NCBI RefSeq assembly: GCF_024053505.1
Contig: NZ_JAMXQS010000007.1
Location: 62,001 to 126,000 of the forward strand
Direction of reading: 5' to 3'
Source of the DNA: Mesorhizobium liriopis
GTDB lineage: Bacteria > Pseudomonadota > Alphaproteobacteria > Rhizobiales > Rhizobiaceae
Length of the DNA: 64,000 nt
Shown piece by piece: positions 25,729 through 38,935 of the stretch. Position numbers and translations under genes: made by a program. A model generated the notes under the pieces. The model did no database searches. It worked only from the letters and a program-made list of their open reading frames with translations, and had not been told where the DNA came from. Position 1 is the first letter of the stretch. Each line of letters opens with the position of its first letter.

Positions 25729-26394
25729 ATGATCGTAATCGTGGATGAACGGGAACTGGTGACCGAGGGGTATCACTCCATGTTCGACCGTGAAGGCGTG
25801 GCCTCCACGGGCTTCCGCTCCGCCGAATTCGGCGACTGGGTGTCGAGCGCCCCGGAAGAGGATTTGAAATCGGTCCGCGCCATTCTGATCGGCGACTGCC
25901 GTGACGATGTGTTGCCGGCAAAGCTGCGTGACCGCACCGGCGCGCCGGTGATCGCGCTCTCCGAACAGCACAGCCTGGAAAACACGCTTCGCCTGTTCGA
26001 ATCGGGCGTGGACGATGTGGTGCGCAAGCCTGTTCATATCCGCGAGATCCTGGCGCGCATCTCGGCCATCCGTCGCCGCGCGCAGGAAGAAGCCCGCTTC
26101 GCCCAGATCGGCCCGATGCGCGTCTTCACCGATGGCCGCGATCCCGAGATCGAAGGCGTGCCGATGCCGCTCCCGCGCCGCGAGCGCCGCATTCTCGAAT
26201 ATCTGGCGGCCAATTGCGGCCGTCGCGTCACCAAGACCCAGGTCTTCAACGCGATCTATGGCCTGTTCGACGACGAGGTCGAGGAGAACGTGGTGGAAAG
26301 CCACATCTCGAAGCTGCGCAAGAAGCTGCGCGAGCGCCTCGGCTTCGACCCGATCGATTCCAAGCGCTTCCTCGGTTACCGCCTGGTCATGTGA
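25729..26394 (+). CDS. rem: OmpR-type flagellar regulator Rem (FtcR-like)
   Basis: Rem in Sinorhizobium (FtcR in Brucella) activates flagellar genes and is an orphan response regulator. The 221-residue product has an atypical receiver domain (about 1-115): the acidic pair is reduced to 'VDERE', the phosphate-site region reads '[10 protein letters not shown]', and the lysine of '[10 protein letters not shown]' remains. The C-terminal winged-helix domain (about 120-221) has '[20 protein letters not shown]' and '[20 protein letters not shown]'. The degenerate pocket fits activity without phosphorylation. It is monocistronic between the transglycosylase and flgE, with a palindromic operator. Confidence 0.9.
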   Translation: MIVIVDERELVTEGYHSMFDREGVASTGFRSAEFGDWVSSAPEEDLKSVRAILIGDCRDDVLPAKLRDRTGAPVIALSEQHSLENTLRLFESGVDDVVRKPVHIREILARISAIRRRAQEEARFAQIGPMRVFTDGRDPEIEGVPMPLPRRERRILEYLAANCGRRVTKTQVFNAIYGLFDDEVEENVVESHISKLRKKLRERLGFDPIDSKRFLGYRLVM

Positions 26395-26492
26395 GGGGTG
26401 GGGCTGCCCGTTTCGCCCCGCAAAAGCCAGCCCCGCGCAAGCGCTCTGCCTTACGCTGGACTTCCCTTCATGTGTGTTCGGAGTCTTGTTGG

Positions 26493-27752
26493 ATGAGCCT
26501 TTATGGAATGATGCGGACAGGTGTCTCGGGCATGAATGCCCAGGCCAACCGGCTGTCCGCCGTCGCAGACAATATCGGCAATTCCGGCACCACCGGCTAC
26601 AAGCGCTCGCGCACCGAATTTTCCACCATGGTTCTGCCCGCGACTGCGGGCTCGTATAATTCGGGCGGCGTCAATTCGGCCGTCCAGAGCCTCGTTTCCG
26701 CCCAGGGCGCCCTGGCCTATACGACCTCGGTCACCGATCTCGCCGTCAACGGCAACGGCTTCTTCGTGGTCCAAAGTGCGAGCGGCCAGCCCTTTCTGAC
26801 ACGCGCCGGCGCTTTCGTGCCGAACGGTGAAGGCCAACTCGTCAACGCGGCGGGTTATCAGCTGATGGGCTACAGCCTGGCCAATGGCGAGCCGTCGGTC
26901 GCAGCCAACGGGTTCGGCGGTCTCGAGCCGGTCGTGCTGGCCGACGACAAGCTCGTCGCGACGCCGTCCACGAGCGGCAGCTTCACGGCCAAGCTTCCCG
27001 CTGGCGCGACGGCGGTGACCGGCGACACGCCGGGCGACAACTCGGCGACCTCCGCCTGGAACCAGAAGACCTCGCTGACCGCCTACGACAATGTCGGCAA
27101 TCAGGTCACGCTCGACATGTATTTCACCAAGACCGGCGCCAACACCTGGGAGGTCTCGGTCTATGACAAGCGCGGCGCGGATGCGACGAGCGGCGGTTTC
27201 CCGTACGCGTCCGCCGCGCTTTCGACCCAGACGCTCAACTTCGATGCGACGACGGGCCAGCTGACCGCGGGAAGCACGAAGGAGCTTTCGCTCGCCATCC
27301 CGGGTGGCGGAACGATCGACCTCGACATGGCGAATATGAGCGAGCTCGCCGGCGACTACACGCTTCTGAAGGCGCAGATCGACGGCAATGCGCCGAGCGC
27401 CATCGACAAGGTGCAGATCGCCAAGGACGGTACGGTCTACGCCCAGTACCAGAACGGCACGCTCAAGGCGATGTACCGCATCCCGCTCGCCACCGCGACC
27501 AGCCCCGACAAGCTGCAGGTGGCGAACGGCAACGTTTATTCGCAGGGCACCGACTCGGGCGATATCCGCATGGGCTTCCCCGGGGCGGGCGGCCTGGGCG
27601 ACGTGGTTTCGGGCGCGCTCGAGAACTCCAACGTCGACATCGCCGAGGAACTCACCGGCATGATCGAGTCGCAGCGTTCCTACACGGCCAACTCCAAGGT
27701 GTTCCAGACGGGTTCCGACCTGATGGACATTCTCGTCAACCTCAAGCGCTGA
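26493..27752 (+). CDS. flgE: Flagellar hook protein FlgE
   Basis: FlgE forms the flexible hook. From ATG 26493 the product has 419 residues, with the N-terminal axial motif 'LSAVADNIGNSGTTGYKRSR', the 'DLAVNGNGFFVVQ' core segment, the hook-specific middle ('TSLTAYDNVGNQVTLDMYFT') and the C-terminal 'GALENSNVDIAEELTGMIES' motif. The frame is open back to 26214 inside rem but without similarity there. It starts the flgE-K-L-flaF-flbT-flgD-fliQ group, 98 bp after rem, consistent with Rem-dependent expression. Confidence 0.95.
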   Translation: MSLYGMMRTGVSGMNAQANRLSAVADNIGNSGTTGYKRSRTEFSTMVLPATAGSYNSGGVNSAVQSLVSAQGALAYTTSVTDLAVNGNGFFVVQSASGQPFLTRAGAFVPNGEGQLVNAAGYQLMGYSLANGEPSVAANGFGGLEPVVLADDKLVATPSTSGSFTAKLPAGATAVTGDTPGDNSATSAWNQKTSLTAYDNVGNQVTLDMYFTKTGANTWEVSVYDKRGADATSGGFPYASAALSTQTLNFDATTGQLTAGSTKELSLAIPGGGTIDLDMANMSELAGDYTLLKAQIDGNAPSAIDKVQIAKDGTVYAQYQNGTLKAMYRIPLATATSPDKLQVANGNVYSQGTDSGDIRMGFPGAGGLGDVVSGALENSNVDIAEELTGMIESQRSYTANSKVFQTGSDLMDILVNLKR

Positions 27753-27796
27753 GTTCGTCTCGGCGCTTTTTATCCTGAAAGGTCCACTTTTCCGCC

Positions 27797-29242
27797 ATGT
27801 CGCTTTCCACCGCCCTCACGATCGCGCAATCCGCGCTGGGCTCGACATCGCGGCAGGTGGGCACCGTTTCGCGCAATGTCGCGAACGTCAACAATGCCGA
27901 CTACAACCGCCGCACCGCCGTTCAGGTCACCACCGTGCCCGGCGCGCGCGTGGCCCAGATCCAGCGTGCGGCGGACGAGCAGCTGTTGCGCCAGAACATC
28001 GCGGCCATCTCCGCCTATAGCGGGCAGTCCACGCTTTCGGCCGGTCTCGACCGGCTGACCACTTCGGTCAACGGCGTGGACAATGCGAGCGCGGCGGCGA
28101 CCGCGCTCAGCAAGCTCGCGACGGCACTTCAAACCTACAGCGCGACACCCTCCAACAACAATCTGGCCGCAGTCGCCGTGCAATCCGCGCGCGACGTGGT
28201 GACGGCGCTGAACGAAGGCTCGGCCGCGATCCAGAACACGCGCCAGCAGGCCGACGAGGAGATCGCCTCTTCGGTCAGCCAGCTTAACGACCTCTTGAAG
28301 AAATTCGAGCAGGCCAACAATGAGGTGGTCAGCGGCACGCGGCTCGGGCGCGACACGTCGGACGCGCTCGACGCGCGCGACGCGACGCTCAAGCAGATCG
28401 CCGAACTCGTGCCGGTCTCGGCCATCACGCGCGGCTCCAACGATGTGGTGCTGGTGACGAATGACGGCACGACGCTCTTCGAGACCACCCCGCGCGAGGT
28501 GAAGTTCACGCAGACCTTCGGCTTCGGCGCGAATACGAGCGGCAACGCGGTCACCATTGACGGCGTGCCGGTCAAGGGCGGCAGCGGCGCATCGGGCAAG
28601 ATCGCGGGGCTCGTCGAACTGCGCGACGGCGCCACGGTCAAGCTGCAGGCGCAGCTCGACGAAGTGGCGCGCGGCGTCATCATGGCGTTCCGCGAAACCG
28701 ACCAGACCGGCGGCGGTTCTCTCGACAAGGCGGGACTTTTCTCCTGGAGCGGTGGACCCGACCTGCCCGGTGCCAGCCTGCAAAGCGGGCTGGCTGCCGC
28801 GATCACGGTCAATGCCGCCTTCGACGTGGCCCAGGGCGGCAATCCGGTGCTGTTGCGCGACGGCGGCGCGAACGGCACTGCCTACAAGGCGAACACGACG
28901 AACAGCGCATCCTATGCGAGCCTGATCATCGGCTATGGCGACCGGCTGGAAGCGCCGATCGCCTTCGATCCGGCGGCGGGCCTGGGGGCATCGGCCGGGC
29001 TCAACACATTCGCGAGCGCCTCGGTCGGCTGGCTCGATGGCGCGCGCCAGCAGGCGACCACGGGTGCCGAGACCAACGAGGCGCTGGTGTCGCGCATCTC
29101 GGAAGCGCTGTCGAACGCGACCGGCGTCAATCAGGACACCGAGATGTCGCTGCTGCTCGACCTCGAAAACAGCTACCAGGCGACCGCGCGCCTCATCAAG
29201 GCGGTGGACGAGATGATGCAATCGCTGATGGCTGCGGTGTAA
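27797..29242 (+). CDS. flgK: Hook-filament junction protein FlgK (HAP1)
   Basis: FlgK is the first junction protein between hook and filament. The 481-residue product has the N-terminal signature 'GTVSRNVANVNNADYNRRTA', a middle containing 'DTSDALDARDATLKQIAELV', and the C-terminal 'SLLLDLENSYQATARLIKAV' axial helix. It is placed 44 bp after flgE and 6 bp before flgL, the standard arrangement. Confidence 0.95.
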   Translation: MSLSTALTIAQSALGSTSRQVGTVSRNVANVNNADYNRRTAVQVTTVPGARVAQIQRAADEQLLRQNIAAISAYSGQSTLSAGLDRLTTSVNGVDNASAAATALSKLATALQTYSATPSNNNLAAVAVQSARDVVTALNEGSAAIQNTRQQADEEIASSVSQLNDLLKKFEQANNEVVSGTRLGRDTSDALDARDATLKQIAELVPVSAITRGSNDVVLVTNDGTTLFETTPREVKFTQTFGFGANTSGNAVTIDGVPVKGGSGASGKIAGLVELRDGATVKLQAQLDEVARGVIMAFRETDQTGGGSLDKAGLFSWSGGPDLPGASLQSGLAAAITVNAAFDVAQGGNPVLLRDGGANGTAYKANTTNSASYASLIIGYGDRLEAPIAFDPAAGLGASAGLNTFASASVGWLDGARQQATTGAETNEALVSRISEALSNATGVNQDTEMSLLLDLENSYQATARLIKAVDEMMQSLMAAV

Positions 29243-29248
29243 CGGCTC

Positions 29249-30292
29249 ATGGCGATTTCCGGCGTTTCCACCCGTACCCTCGCGCAAAGCCTGCGCACCG
29301 CGCTCGTTCGCTCGCAGAACGAGATGAACAATGCGCAAAAGGAGGCGACCACCGGACGGCTGGCCGATCCGGGGCTCAAGCTCGGCTCGCTGACCTCGCA
29401 GACCGTGACGCTCAATCGCGAGATGGAGCGGCTCAACAACATCATCGACACCAACGCGCTGGCGGGCTCCCGGCTCTCCGCCACGCAGAACTCGCTCAAG
29501 GACCTGAGCACGCAGGCGCAGACATTCCTGTCCACGCTGATCGCAGGTTCGAGCGGCGACGCGACACCCGCGGTGATGCTGGCCTCGGCCAAATCGGCGC
29601 TGAGCTCGATGGGGTCGATCCTCAATGCCTCGTTCAACGGCGAGCAGATTTTTTCCGGCATCAACACGGATGTGAAGCCGTTCAAGGGCTTCGAGGCCGG
29701 CTCGGATGCGAAGACCGCCTTCGACACGGCGTTCCAGTCCTATTTCGGCTTCACCCAGACCGATCCCGGCGCGGCCAATATCTCGAAGACGGACATGGAA
29801 GGCTTTCTCGCTTCCGTCGAGCCGGATTTCCTCGGCGCCGGCTGGGATGCCAACTGGTCGAACGCGACGGATGCCACGATCCAGAGCCGCATCGCCCTCA
29901 ACGAGACGGCCAGCACCTCGGTCAGCGCCAATATCGACCCCGTCAAGAAGCTCGCGATGGCAGCCGCACTCACCGCCGATCTCTATAGCGGCAATGTGAG
30001 CGAGGGCGCGCGGGAGGCCGTGAATGCGCGGGCACGCGCGCTGGTCTCCGAAGCGGTCGCCGGCATCGCCAACCTGCAGGCCTCGGTCGGCGTCACGGAA
30101 AACCGCATCACCGCCACCAGCGAGCGGCTCAAGATGCAGGCCGACGTGATGGAACTGCATATCCAGAAGCTGGAGGGTGCCGACCCCTACGAAGCGTCCA
30201 CGCGCGTTTCGACGCTGATGACGCAGATCGAGACATCCTACGCGCTGACCGCGCGCATCCAGCAGCTGAGCCTCGCGAAGTATCTTTCGTGA
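29249..30292 (+). CDS. flgL: Hook-filament junction protein FlgL (HAP3)
   Basis: FlgL is the second junction protein, related to flagellin. The 347-residue product has a flagellin-like N-terminus ('LRTALVRSQNEMNNAQKEAT', 'TGRLADPGLKLGSLTSQTVT') and C-terminus ('RVSTLMTQIETSYALTARIQ'). Length and context (flgK 6 bp upstream, flaF 42 bp downstream) are typical of rhizobia. Confidence 0.93.
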   Translation: MAISGVSTRTLAQSLRTALVRSQNEMNNAQKEATTGRLADPGLKLGSLTSQTVTLNREMERLNNIIDTNALAGSRLSATQNSLKDLSTQAQTFLSTLIAGSSGDATPAVMLASAKSALSSMGSILNASFNGEQIFSGINTDVKPFKGFEAGSDAKTAFDTAFQSYFGFTQTDPGAANISKTDMEGFLASVEPDFLGAGWDANWSNATDATIQSRIALNETASTSVSANIDPVKKLAMAAALTADLYSGNVSEGAREAVNARARALVSEAVAGIANLQASVGVTENRITATSERLKMQADVMELHIQKLEGADPYEASTRVSTLMTQIETSYALTARIQQLSLAKYLS

Positions 30293-30334
30293 TGGCCGCG
30301 CTGCCCGCCCATTCCGCTCATCTGAAGCCCTGAC

Positions 30335-30682
30335 ATGTACCAGTTCGCCTACGACGATATCCAGACAGACTCCGTGGCCGAGGCGCGCGACCGGGAATAC
30401 CAGGTCCTGTCGCGCTCGATCGAGCTGCTCGACGCCGCACGCCGGGCCGGCAGCAATTCGCATGAGGCGGTGGAGGCCATCCATTATCTCAACCGCGTCT
30501 GGACGGCACTTCTCGAAGACCTCGGCAGTTCGGAGAACGAACTGCCCAAGGAATTGCGCGCCAACCTGATCTCGATCGGCCTCTGGCTCATGCGCGAGGC
30601 CGACGAGCTGCGCCAGGGCCGGTCCGACAATTGGGACGGGCTGATCGAGGTTTCCGCCATTATCCGGGACGGCATGAAATGA
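30335..30682 (+). CDS. flaF: Flagellin biosynthesis regulator FlaF
   Basis: FlaF is a small alphaproteobacterial protein needed for flagellin synthesis or secretion, acting with FlbT. The 115-residue helical product has '[20 protein letters not shown]' and '[20 protein letters not shown]', the typical core, with no signal or membrane segment. Its stop overlaps the flbT start (ATGA), so the opposing pair is translationally coupled. Confidence 0.93.
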   Translation: MYQFAYDDIQTDSVAEARDREYQVLSRSIELLDAARRAGSNSHEAVEAIHYLNRVWTALLEDLGSSENELPKELRANLISIGLWLMREADELRQGRSDNWDGLIEVSAIIRDGMK

Positions 30683-31152
30683 AGCAGAACACGCTGAAAA
30701 TCTCGCTCAAGCCCGGCGAGAAGATCTATCTCAACGGCGCCGTCATCCGCGTCGACCGCAAGGTCACGCTGGAACTGCTCAACGATGTGCAGTTCCTGCT
30801 CGAAAGCCATGTGCTGCAGGCGGCCAACGCCTCGACGCCGCTGCGCCAGCTTTATTTCGTGCTGCAGATCATGCTGATGAACCCGGAAGGGGCGGAGCAG
30901 GCGCGCGTGATGTTCCGCCGCTCGCTGCCGCTGCTTCTCGCCACCTTCGAGAACGAGACCATCCGTTCCTCTCTCAAGCATGTGGACGTGCTCGTTTCCG
31001 AGAACCGCCTGTTCGAGGCGCTGAAGGAGATCCGCGGCCTCTACGCGGTCGAGGAAAAGAGCCTCGCCGGCGCGCTGGCGGCGAAGAGCGCCCAGAGCGC
31101 CCAGACTGCGCCCGCTCATCTTCAACCCGAACCCATCGCCGCGAGCGCCTGA
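30679..31152 (+). CDS. flbT: Flagellin post-transcriptional regulator FlbT
   Basis: FlbT controls flagellin mRNA translation or stability; in Caulobacter it associates with the flagellin 5' leader. From ATG 30679 the product has 157 residues: '[20 protein letters not shown]', '[20 protein letters not shown]' and a helical C-terminal half are typical, with an Ala/Ser-rich tail. It is translationally coupled with flaF. The conserved hairpin leaders of flagellins 1-3 in this window are plausible targets, which is an inference. Confidence 0.93.
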   Translation: MKQNTLKISLKPGEKIYLNGAVIRVDRKVTLELLNDVQFLLESHVLQAANASTPLRQLYFVLQIMLMNPEGAEQARVMFRRSLPLLLATFENETIRSSLKHVDVLVSENRLFEALKEIRGLYAVEEKSLAGALAAKSAQSAQTAPAHLQPEPIAASA

Positions 31153-31155
31153 GCC

Positions 31156-31569
31156 ATGGACGTTTCCGCTCTTTCCACAACGCCTCCGGCCGGCACGACG
31201 ACCAAGACCGCTGCCACCAAGGCGCAGACGGACTATCAGTCCTTTCTGAAGCTGCTCGTCGCGCAGATGAAGAACCAGGACCCGACCAAGCCGAACGATT
31301 CGACCGAGTTCGTGGCGCAGCTCGCGCAGTTCTCTCAGGTCGAGCAGTCGATCCAGCTCAACACCAAGCTCGACGGCCTGCTTCAATCCTCCTCGCTTTC
31401 GCAGGCCGATGCCTTGATCGGGCGGACGATCACCTCTTCCGATGGCGCTGTCACCGGCACCGTCAAGGAAGTGAAGATCGCTTCCTCGGGTGCCACCGCC
31501 GTTCTGGTCAACGGGCAGGAAGTGGCGATCGGCGCGGGCATCAAGATCTCGGCGGGAGCGTCGTCGTGA
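31156..31569 (+). CDS. flgD: Flagellar hook capping protein FlgD (short form)
   Basis: FlgD caps the growing hook and is needed for hook polymerisation. The 137-residue product has the N-terminal signature 'QSFLKLLVAQMKNQDPTKPN' and 'TEFVAQLAQFSQVEQSIQLN', then a small beta-rich piece ('GRTITSSDGAVTGTVKEVKI'). It is much shorter than enteric FlgD (about 230) and lacks the Ig-like domain, as in other rhizobia. It lies 3 bp after flbT and overlaps fliQ by 4 bp. Confidence 0.92.
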   Translation: MDVSALSTTPPAGTTTKTAATKAQTDYQSFLKLLVAQMKNQDPTKPNDSTEFVAQLAQFSQVEQSIQLNTKLDGLLQSSSLSQADALIGRTITSSDGAVTGTVKEVKIASSGATAVLVNGQEVAIGAGIKISAGASS

Positions 31570-31841
31570 ACGAGGCGGATGCGCTCGATCTCGTGCAATA
31601 TGCCATCTGGACGGTGCTGACGGCATCGGGCCCGGCGGTGGCCATCGCGATGGTGGTCGGCATCGTCATCGCGCTTTTCCAGGCACTGACCCAGATCCAG
31701 GAAGTGACGCTGACCTTCGTGCCCAAGATCCTTGCGATCCTGCTCGCGGTCGCGCTGACCGGACCCTTCGTGGGTGGGCAGATCTCGGCCTTTTCCAATG
31801 TGATCTTCGACCATATCGAGCACGGCTTCCATAACGGCTGA
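31566..31841 (+). CDS. fliQ: Flagellar export gate protein FliQ
   Basis: FliQ is a small two-helix subunit of the export gate. The 91-residue product has membrane helices at about residues 15-38 and 53-75 ('VAIAMVVGIVIALFQALTQI', then 'QEVTLTFVPKILAILLAVAL'), the typical signature. It begins with GTG, overlapping flgD. In other rhizobia flhA follows directly; here flhA is 23 kb away, behind a chemotaxis block. Confidence 0.95.
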   Translation: MNEADALDLVQYAIWTVLTASGPAVAIAMVVGIVIALFQALTQIQEVTLTFVPKILAILLAVALTGPFVGGQISAFSNVIFDHIEHGFHNG

Positions 31842-32426
31842 GTCTTCCCGCGCGCGTGAACACGCGTCGTCGCTGCCGCGCTCGGGTTTCGAGCCGGGGT
31901 ATGGGGTGGTTGGGGTCCAAGAGACGGCGCATGGCGCTGGCCTCTGGACTTGAGTGAAGTGCATGACCCGCGCCATGCGCCGCTTTCGGTGTTCTTGCCC
32001 TAGGTCCACAGAACGGGGCGTCACCCACCGCTCCTCACTTGGGGCCCGGACTTAGGGGCTCATCACCCAGCCGCGCTACGTTGGCACGACCAGTCCGGCA
32101 CCGTCCGCTCCACAGGATCGCCGTCGCGATCTGGCTCCCGATGAAGCGGTGAGCGAAATCTACGGCAAGGCGCGGAGGGGGTGGATGAAGAAAGTGCGGA
32201 AACGCGCGGATGTGGGGGATCGCGACCCTGCAGCCGCAATTTCGTCCATCACCGTGCCGGATCAGTTCCGGCGAGAGCGCGCAGCGGTTTTACTGTAAGA
32301 GCAGGGCTCAAGGCCGGTTCCGGCTTGCCGCATCCACGGCGCCGAACAGCGCCGTGGGCTTGAGATGCACAGCCCAGGGGAGGGCAAACGGAAGGGGAGG
32401 GGAGACGACGCGCCTTCCCCCGCTTC
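31842..32426. other. Non-coding junction between fliQ and the chemotaxis block
   Basis: A 585-bp stretch with no convincing gene on either strand. It contains a 12-bp perfect inverted repeat (GGCGCATGGCGC at 31926-31937, GCGCCATGCGCC at 31970-31981), flanked by GGGTCCAAGA and TCTTGCCC, which would extend it into a rod-like RNA of about 145 nt. A second hairpin, CCACGGCGC-CGAACA-GCGCCGTGG, lies at 32334-32357, and CAAGGCCGG-TT-CCGGCTTG just before it. The stretch may hold a small RNA or remnants of the event that placed che genes here. Confidence 0.4.
31926..31981. repeat. Perfect 12-bp inverted repeat, possible RNA stem
   Basis: GGCGCATGGCGC (31926-31937) and its exact reverse complement GCGCCATGCGCC (31970-31981) with a 32-nt loop. 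Outer bases allow a longer, interrupted rod. No T run follows on either side, so this is not a simple terminator. Confidence 0.6.

Positions 32427-32427
<1 letters not shown>
32390..32427 (-). terminator. Possible terminator of the left che operon
   Basis: Just after the stop of the soluble MCP-like gene (read on the minus strand) GGAAGCGGGGGA can pair with TCCCCTCCCCTTCC across a 12-nt loop. Only a short TTTG follows, so strength is uncertain. Confidence 0.35.
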
Positions 32428-36153
<3,726 letters not shown>

Positions 36154-36164
36154 GGGTGTTTTCC

Positions 36165-37419
36165 TTTACGCCACGCGACCGCGTGTGAACTCGGTGTCGA
36201 GGTCATCGTGGGCATCGCCGAGGTCGAGAGCGAAGCCGCCTTTGGCATGCCCATTCGATTGGCCGCTGGTGGCCTTGGCTGCAAGCCTGGGCTTGGTGGC
36301 GCGGACCGGGCTGGTGTGGGCGGCGGGCTTCTTCAGGTGCGGGGACGAGGCCATCACCGCGTCACGCAGATCGTCACGCGCAGGCGCCTTCAGCTGGATC
36401 GGCTGCACGGCTTCGCTGCTGGCGTGGGCGTCGGCATGGGTTGTGGCGGTCTGGGTCTCGTCCACGCGGAAGAAGCTGATCGCTTCCTGCAACTGCTCGG
36501 CCTGGGCCGCGAGCTCTTCGGAGGTCGAGGACATCTGTTCGGCGGCCGACGTGTTCTGCTGGGTCACCTTGTCGAGCTGCTGGATCGCCGCGTTGATCTG
36601 GGCGGCACCCGCATTCTGCTCGCGCGAGGCGCCCGAGATCTCTTCAACGAGTTCCGCCGTCTTCTGGATGTCGGGCACGAGCTTCTTGAGCATCTCGCCC
36701 GCAGCCTGTGCCGCCTGCACCGTGTCGGTGGACAGCGTCGAGATCTCGGCGGCGGCCGCCTGCGAGCGCTCGGCGAGCTTTCTCACTTCGGACGCCACCA
36801 CCGCAAAGCCACGGCCATGCTCGCCCGCACGCGCCGCTTCCACCGCAGCATTCAGGGCAAGCAGATCCGTCTGGCGCGCGATCTCCTGCACCACGTTGAT
36901 CTTCTGCGCGATGGTCTGCATGGCGGACACCGCACGGCCCACCGCTTCGCCGGACGCCTGAGCATCGAGTGCCGACTGACGCGCAATCGCTTCCGTCTGG
37001 CCCGCATTGTCGGCCGACTGCTTGATGGTCGCTGCCATCTCTTCCATGGACGCAGACGCTTCTTCCGTCGATGAGGCCTGCTCGGTCGCGCCCTGGCTCA
37101 TCTGCTCGGCGGTGGCCGACATCTCCTGCGAGCCGGACGCCACATTGCGGGCAGCCATCGTCACTTCGCCGACCACCGAACGGAGCTTCTGGGTCATGCC
37201 GTTCAAGGCATCCACCAGATCGCGCACCTCGTCATGGGTCTTCACCGACGCCGACGCGTTCAAGTCGCCATCCGCCACCGAACGCGCCAGACCGATCGCC
37301 GAACGAAGACCACGCCCGATCGACAGAATGATCCATGTCGCCGCAATCGCCGCAATCAAAACAGAACCGATCAGAAGGCCCAGAAGCAAAGTGCGGCTCG
37401 TGGAATAGAGCGCGGCGCC
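36165..37419. repeat. 1,255-bp direct repeat, copy A (MCP1 3' part)
   Basis: This segment recurs at 38936-40190 with a constant offset of 2,771 bp and no visible difference in the parts I compared. It covers the coding region for TM2, HAMP and the entire signalling domain of MCP1, and ends 3 bp into the spacer after the stop. Outside the segment, sequence similarity falls sharply on both sides. Confidence 0.92.
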
Positions 37420-38343
37420 CGCGGCTTTCTCCTGAACGATGCGGTTGTTGCTGCTCGTCACGATCTGCTCGAGCAGGCTGTTGGCCTTGTCGCGCAGCGG
37501 ATTCATCTGGGTGATCAGCGCTTCCGCCTGCGTGTTGGAGCGCAGCGCGGCCGTATCCACGACCTTGTTCATCGCGTTGCGCATGGCCATGAAATCGCTC
37601 TGCGCCTGGTCCAGCGCCTTGACCTGCGTGCGATCCAGCGAGCTGCGGATATTGAGGAAACCGCCCGTGAGATCGGCGATCAGGGCCTTGTACTGCTTGA
37701 TCGAGCCTGCCTGCTTTTCAGCATCCGTGCTGTTGAGAAGAACCGCGGTCGATGCGCCGTTGATGTCGGACACCGTCTTGCTCATCTGCATAACGGCCGC
37801 AAACGGGCGCGCGCTTTCCGTGTCACCGGCCAGAAGGCGCGACCGGATATCGTCGACGACGCGCTGCATCGAGGCATCGAACTTCTTCTTGGCCGCAGCC
37901 ACTTCGGTCGTGGCAAGGTTCGCGGCCACGAAGTCCGTGTTCATCAGCGTCGCGCTTTCCGCCTGCTTCGCGAGCTTGCGGTATTCCGGCAGCACGGCCA
38001 GGAACTGCTTCATGTTCTCGGCGCTGGTCGGGTTGGTCAGCGTGCCGGAAAGTGCTTCCGCACTTTTCTGGAGGCTCAGATAAGTCTGAGACATGTTGGC
38101 CTGGAGCTGACGCATTTCGAGTTCGTCGGTGGACAACACCATTTGCCGGATGTCGCGACCGATGGTGCCGAGCTCGATCTGTATGTCGCGCATGGAAACC
38201 GCGCGGCCCATGATATCCGATGTCAAATTCATCGAACCGTTCAGTTTGCCGAGATTATCCATGGCGACGAACATGCTGACGCCCGAAAGGGCGATCACCG
38301 CCGTGAAGACCGTGGCCAGCTTGGCCTTGATCGTCAGTCTCAT
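36166..38343 (-). CDS. Methyl-accepting chemotaxis protein, 4-helix-bundle sensor (MCP1)
   Basis: A 725-residue transmembrane receptor: helix TM1 about 9-30, a periplasmic four-helix-bundle-like sensor (about 31-308), TM2 about 315-338, HAMP (about 340-395), and a signalling hairpin with tip '[20 protein letters not shown]'. The C-terminus ends EFTRGRVA, without a WxxF docking pentapeptide. From residue about 309 to the end it appears identical to MCP2 at DNA level. The sensor halves differ except near TM1 and 'STDELEMRQ'. Ligand unknown. Confidence 0.93.
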   Translation of the reverse strand: MRLTIKAKLATVFTAVIALSGVSMFVAMDNLGKLNGSMNLTSDIMGRAVSMRDIQIELGTIGRDIRQMVLSTDELEMRQLQANMSQTYLSLQKSAEALSGTLTNPTSAENMKQFLAVLPEYRKLAKQAESATLMNTDFVAANLATTEVAAAKKKFDASMQRVVDDIRSRLLAGDTESARPFAAVMQMSKTVSDINGASTAVLLNSTDAEKQAGSIKQYKALIADLTGGFLNIRSSLDRTQVKALDQAQSDFMAMRNAMNKVVDTAALRSNTQAEALITQMNPLRDKANSLLEQIVTSSNNRIVQEKAAGAALYSTSRTLLLGLLIGSVLIAAIAATWIILSIGRGLRSAIGLARSVADGDLNASASVKTHDEVRDLVDALNGMTQKLRSVVGEVTMAARNVASGSQEMSATAEQMSQGATEQASSTEEASASMEEMAATIKQSADNAGQTEAIARQSALDAQASGEAVGRAVSAMQTIAQKINVVQEIARQTDLLALNAAVEAARAGEHGRGFAVVASEVRKLAERSQAAAAEISTLSTDTVQAAQAAGEMLKKLVPDIQKTAELVEEISGASREQNAGAAQINAAIQQLDKVTQQNTSAAEQMSSTSEELAAQAEQLQEAISFFRVDETQTATTHADAHASSEAVQPIQLKAPARDDLRDAVMASSPHLKKPAAHTSPVRATKPRLAAKATSGQSNGHAKGGFALDLGDAHDDLDTEFTRGRVA

Positions 38344-38425
38344 CTTTCTTCCATTCTGCCTGTTTGTTTACCGGCTTCCGAACCTCATCGGTTCGGGTGC
38401 GGAGGGGTGCTGCTGGGTATGGGGT

Positions 38426-38911
38426 TCATGCTGCCCGGTCGGCACGCGATGGCGCGTGCTCGACCAGGTCGGGGGTTGCGAAGAGCTGATCGAGGTCGAG
38501 CACGGAAACGAAGGCGCCGTTGCGCCGGCCGATGCCGGCAATCGCTTTGACCTGCCAGCGCGCGCCGATCTCGGGCTGCGGATCGAGCGCCTCGTCGTCG
38601 AGCACGGTGACCTCGAAGACGCGGTCGGTCTTGAGCGCCAGCGTCGTTTCGAGCCCGCCCTTGGGACAGACCTTCAGCACGACGATGCGCGTGCTGTCGG
38701 TGTCGCCCGCATCCGCCATGTCGAGCGTGCGGCGCAGGTCGACGACCGGGATGCCCTGGCCGCGCAGATCGATCATGCCGAGCAGGTTGGCGGGCGCCTT
38801 GGGCAGCTTGGCGATCGGGCGCAGTTCGAGGATTTCCTGCACCCGTTCGACGGGGGCGGCGAAGAGCTCCTCGCCGACACCCAGGGTGACGTATTGCCTT
38901 GTTCCGTTCAT
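38426..38911 (-). CDS. cheW: Chemotaxis coupling protein CheW (between the two receptors)
   Basis: CheW links receptors to CheA. From ATG 38911 the product has 161 residues: 'QYVTLGVGEELFAAPVERVQ', 'LGMIDLRGQGIPVVDLRRTL' and 'VSVLDLDQLF' are typical. The reading frame is open 48 codons further upstream, but that part runs through the end of MCP2 in another frame and has no CheW similarity. It sits between two receptor genes with nearly identical signalling domains, 25 bp after MCP2 and 82 bp before MCP1. Confidence 0.93.
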   Translation of the reverse strand: MNGTRQYVTLGVGEELFAAPVERVQEILELRPIAKLPKAPANLLGMIDLRGQGIPVVDLRRTLDMADAGDTDSTRIVVLKVCPKGGLETTLALKTDRVFEVTVLDDEALDPQPEIGARWQVKAIAGIGRRNGAFVSVLDLDQLFATPDLVEHAPSRADRAA

Positions 38912-38935
38912 GGGGCTTTTCCGGGATGGACCGAG

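Noticed and set aside
27770-30484. 904-codon open frame on the minus strand
   Set aside because: It runs antisense to flgK and flgL, which are clear. Its product is Arg/His/Gly-rich, as expected for a shadow frame in GC-rich DNA.
31383-32024. 213-codon minus-strand frame overlapping fliQ and the gap
   Set aside because: Half of it is antisense to fliQ, and the rest has no recognisable domain or ribosome site.
31842-32426. tRNA, RNase P RNA, tmRNA or signal-recognition RNA in the fliQ-che gap
   Set aside because: I could not find the signature segments of any of these; only generic stems are visible.
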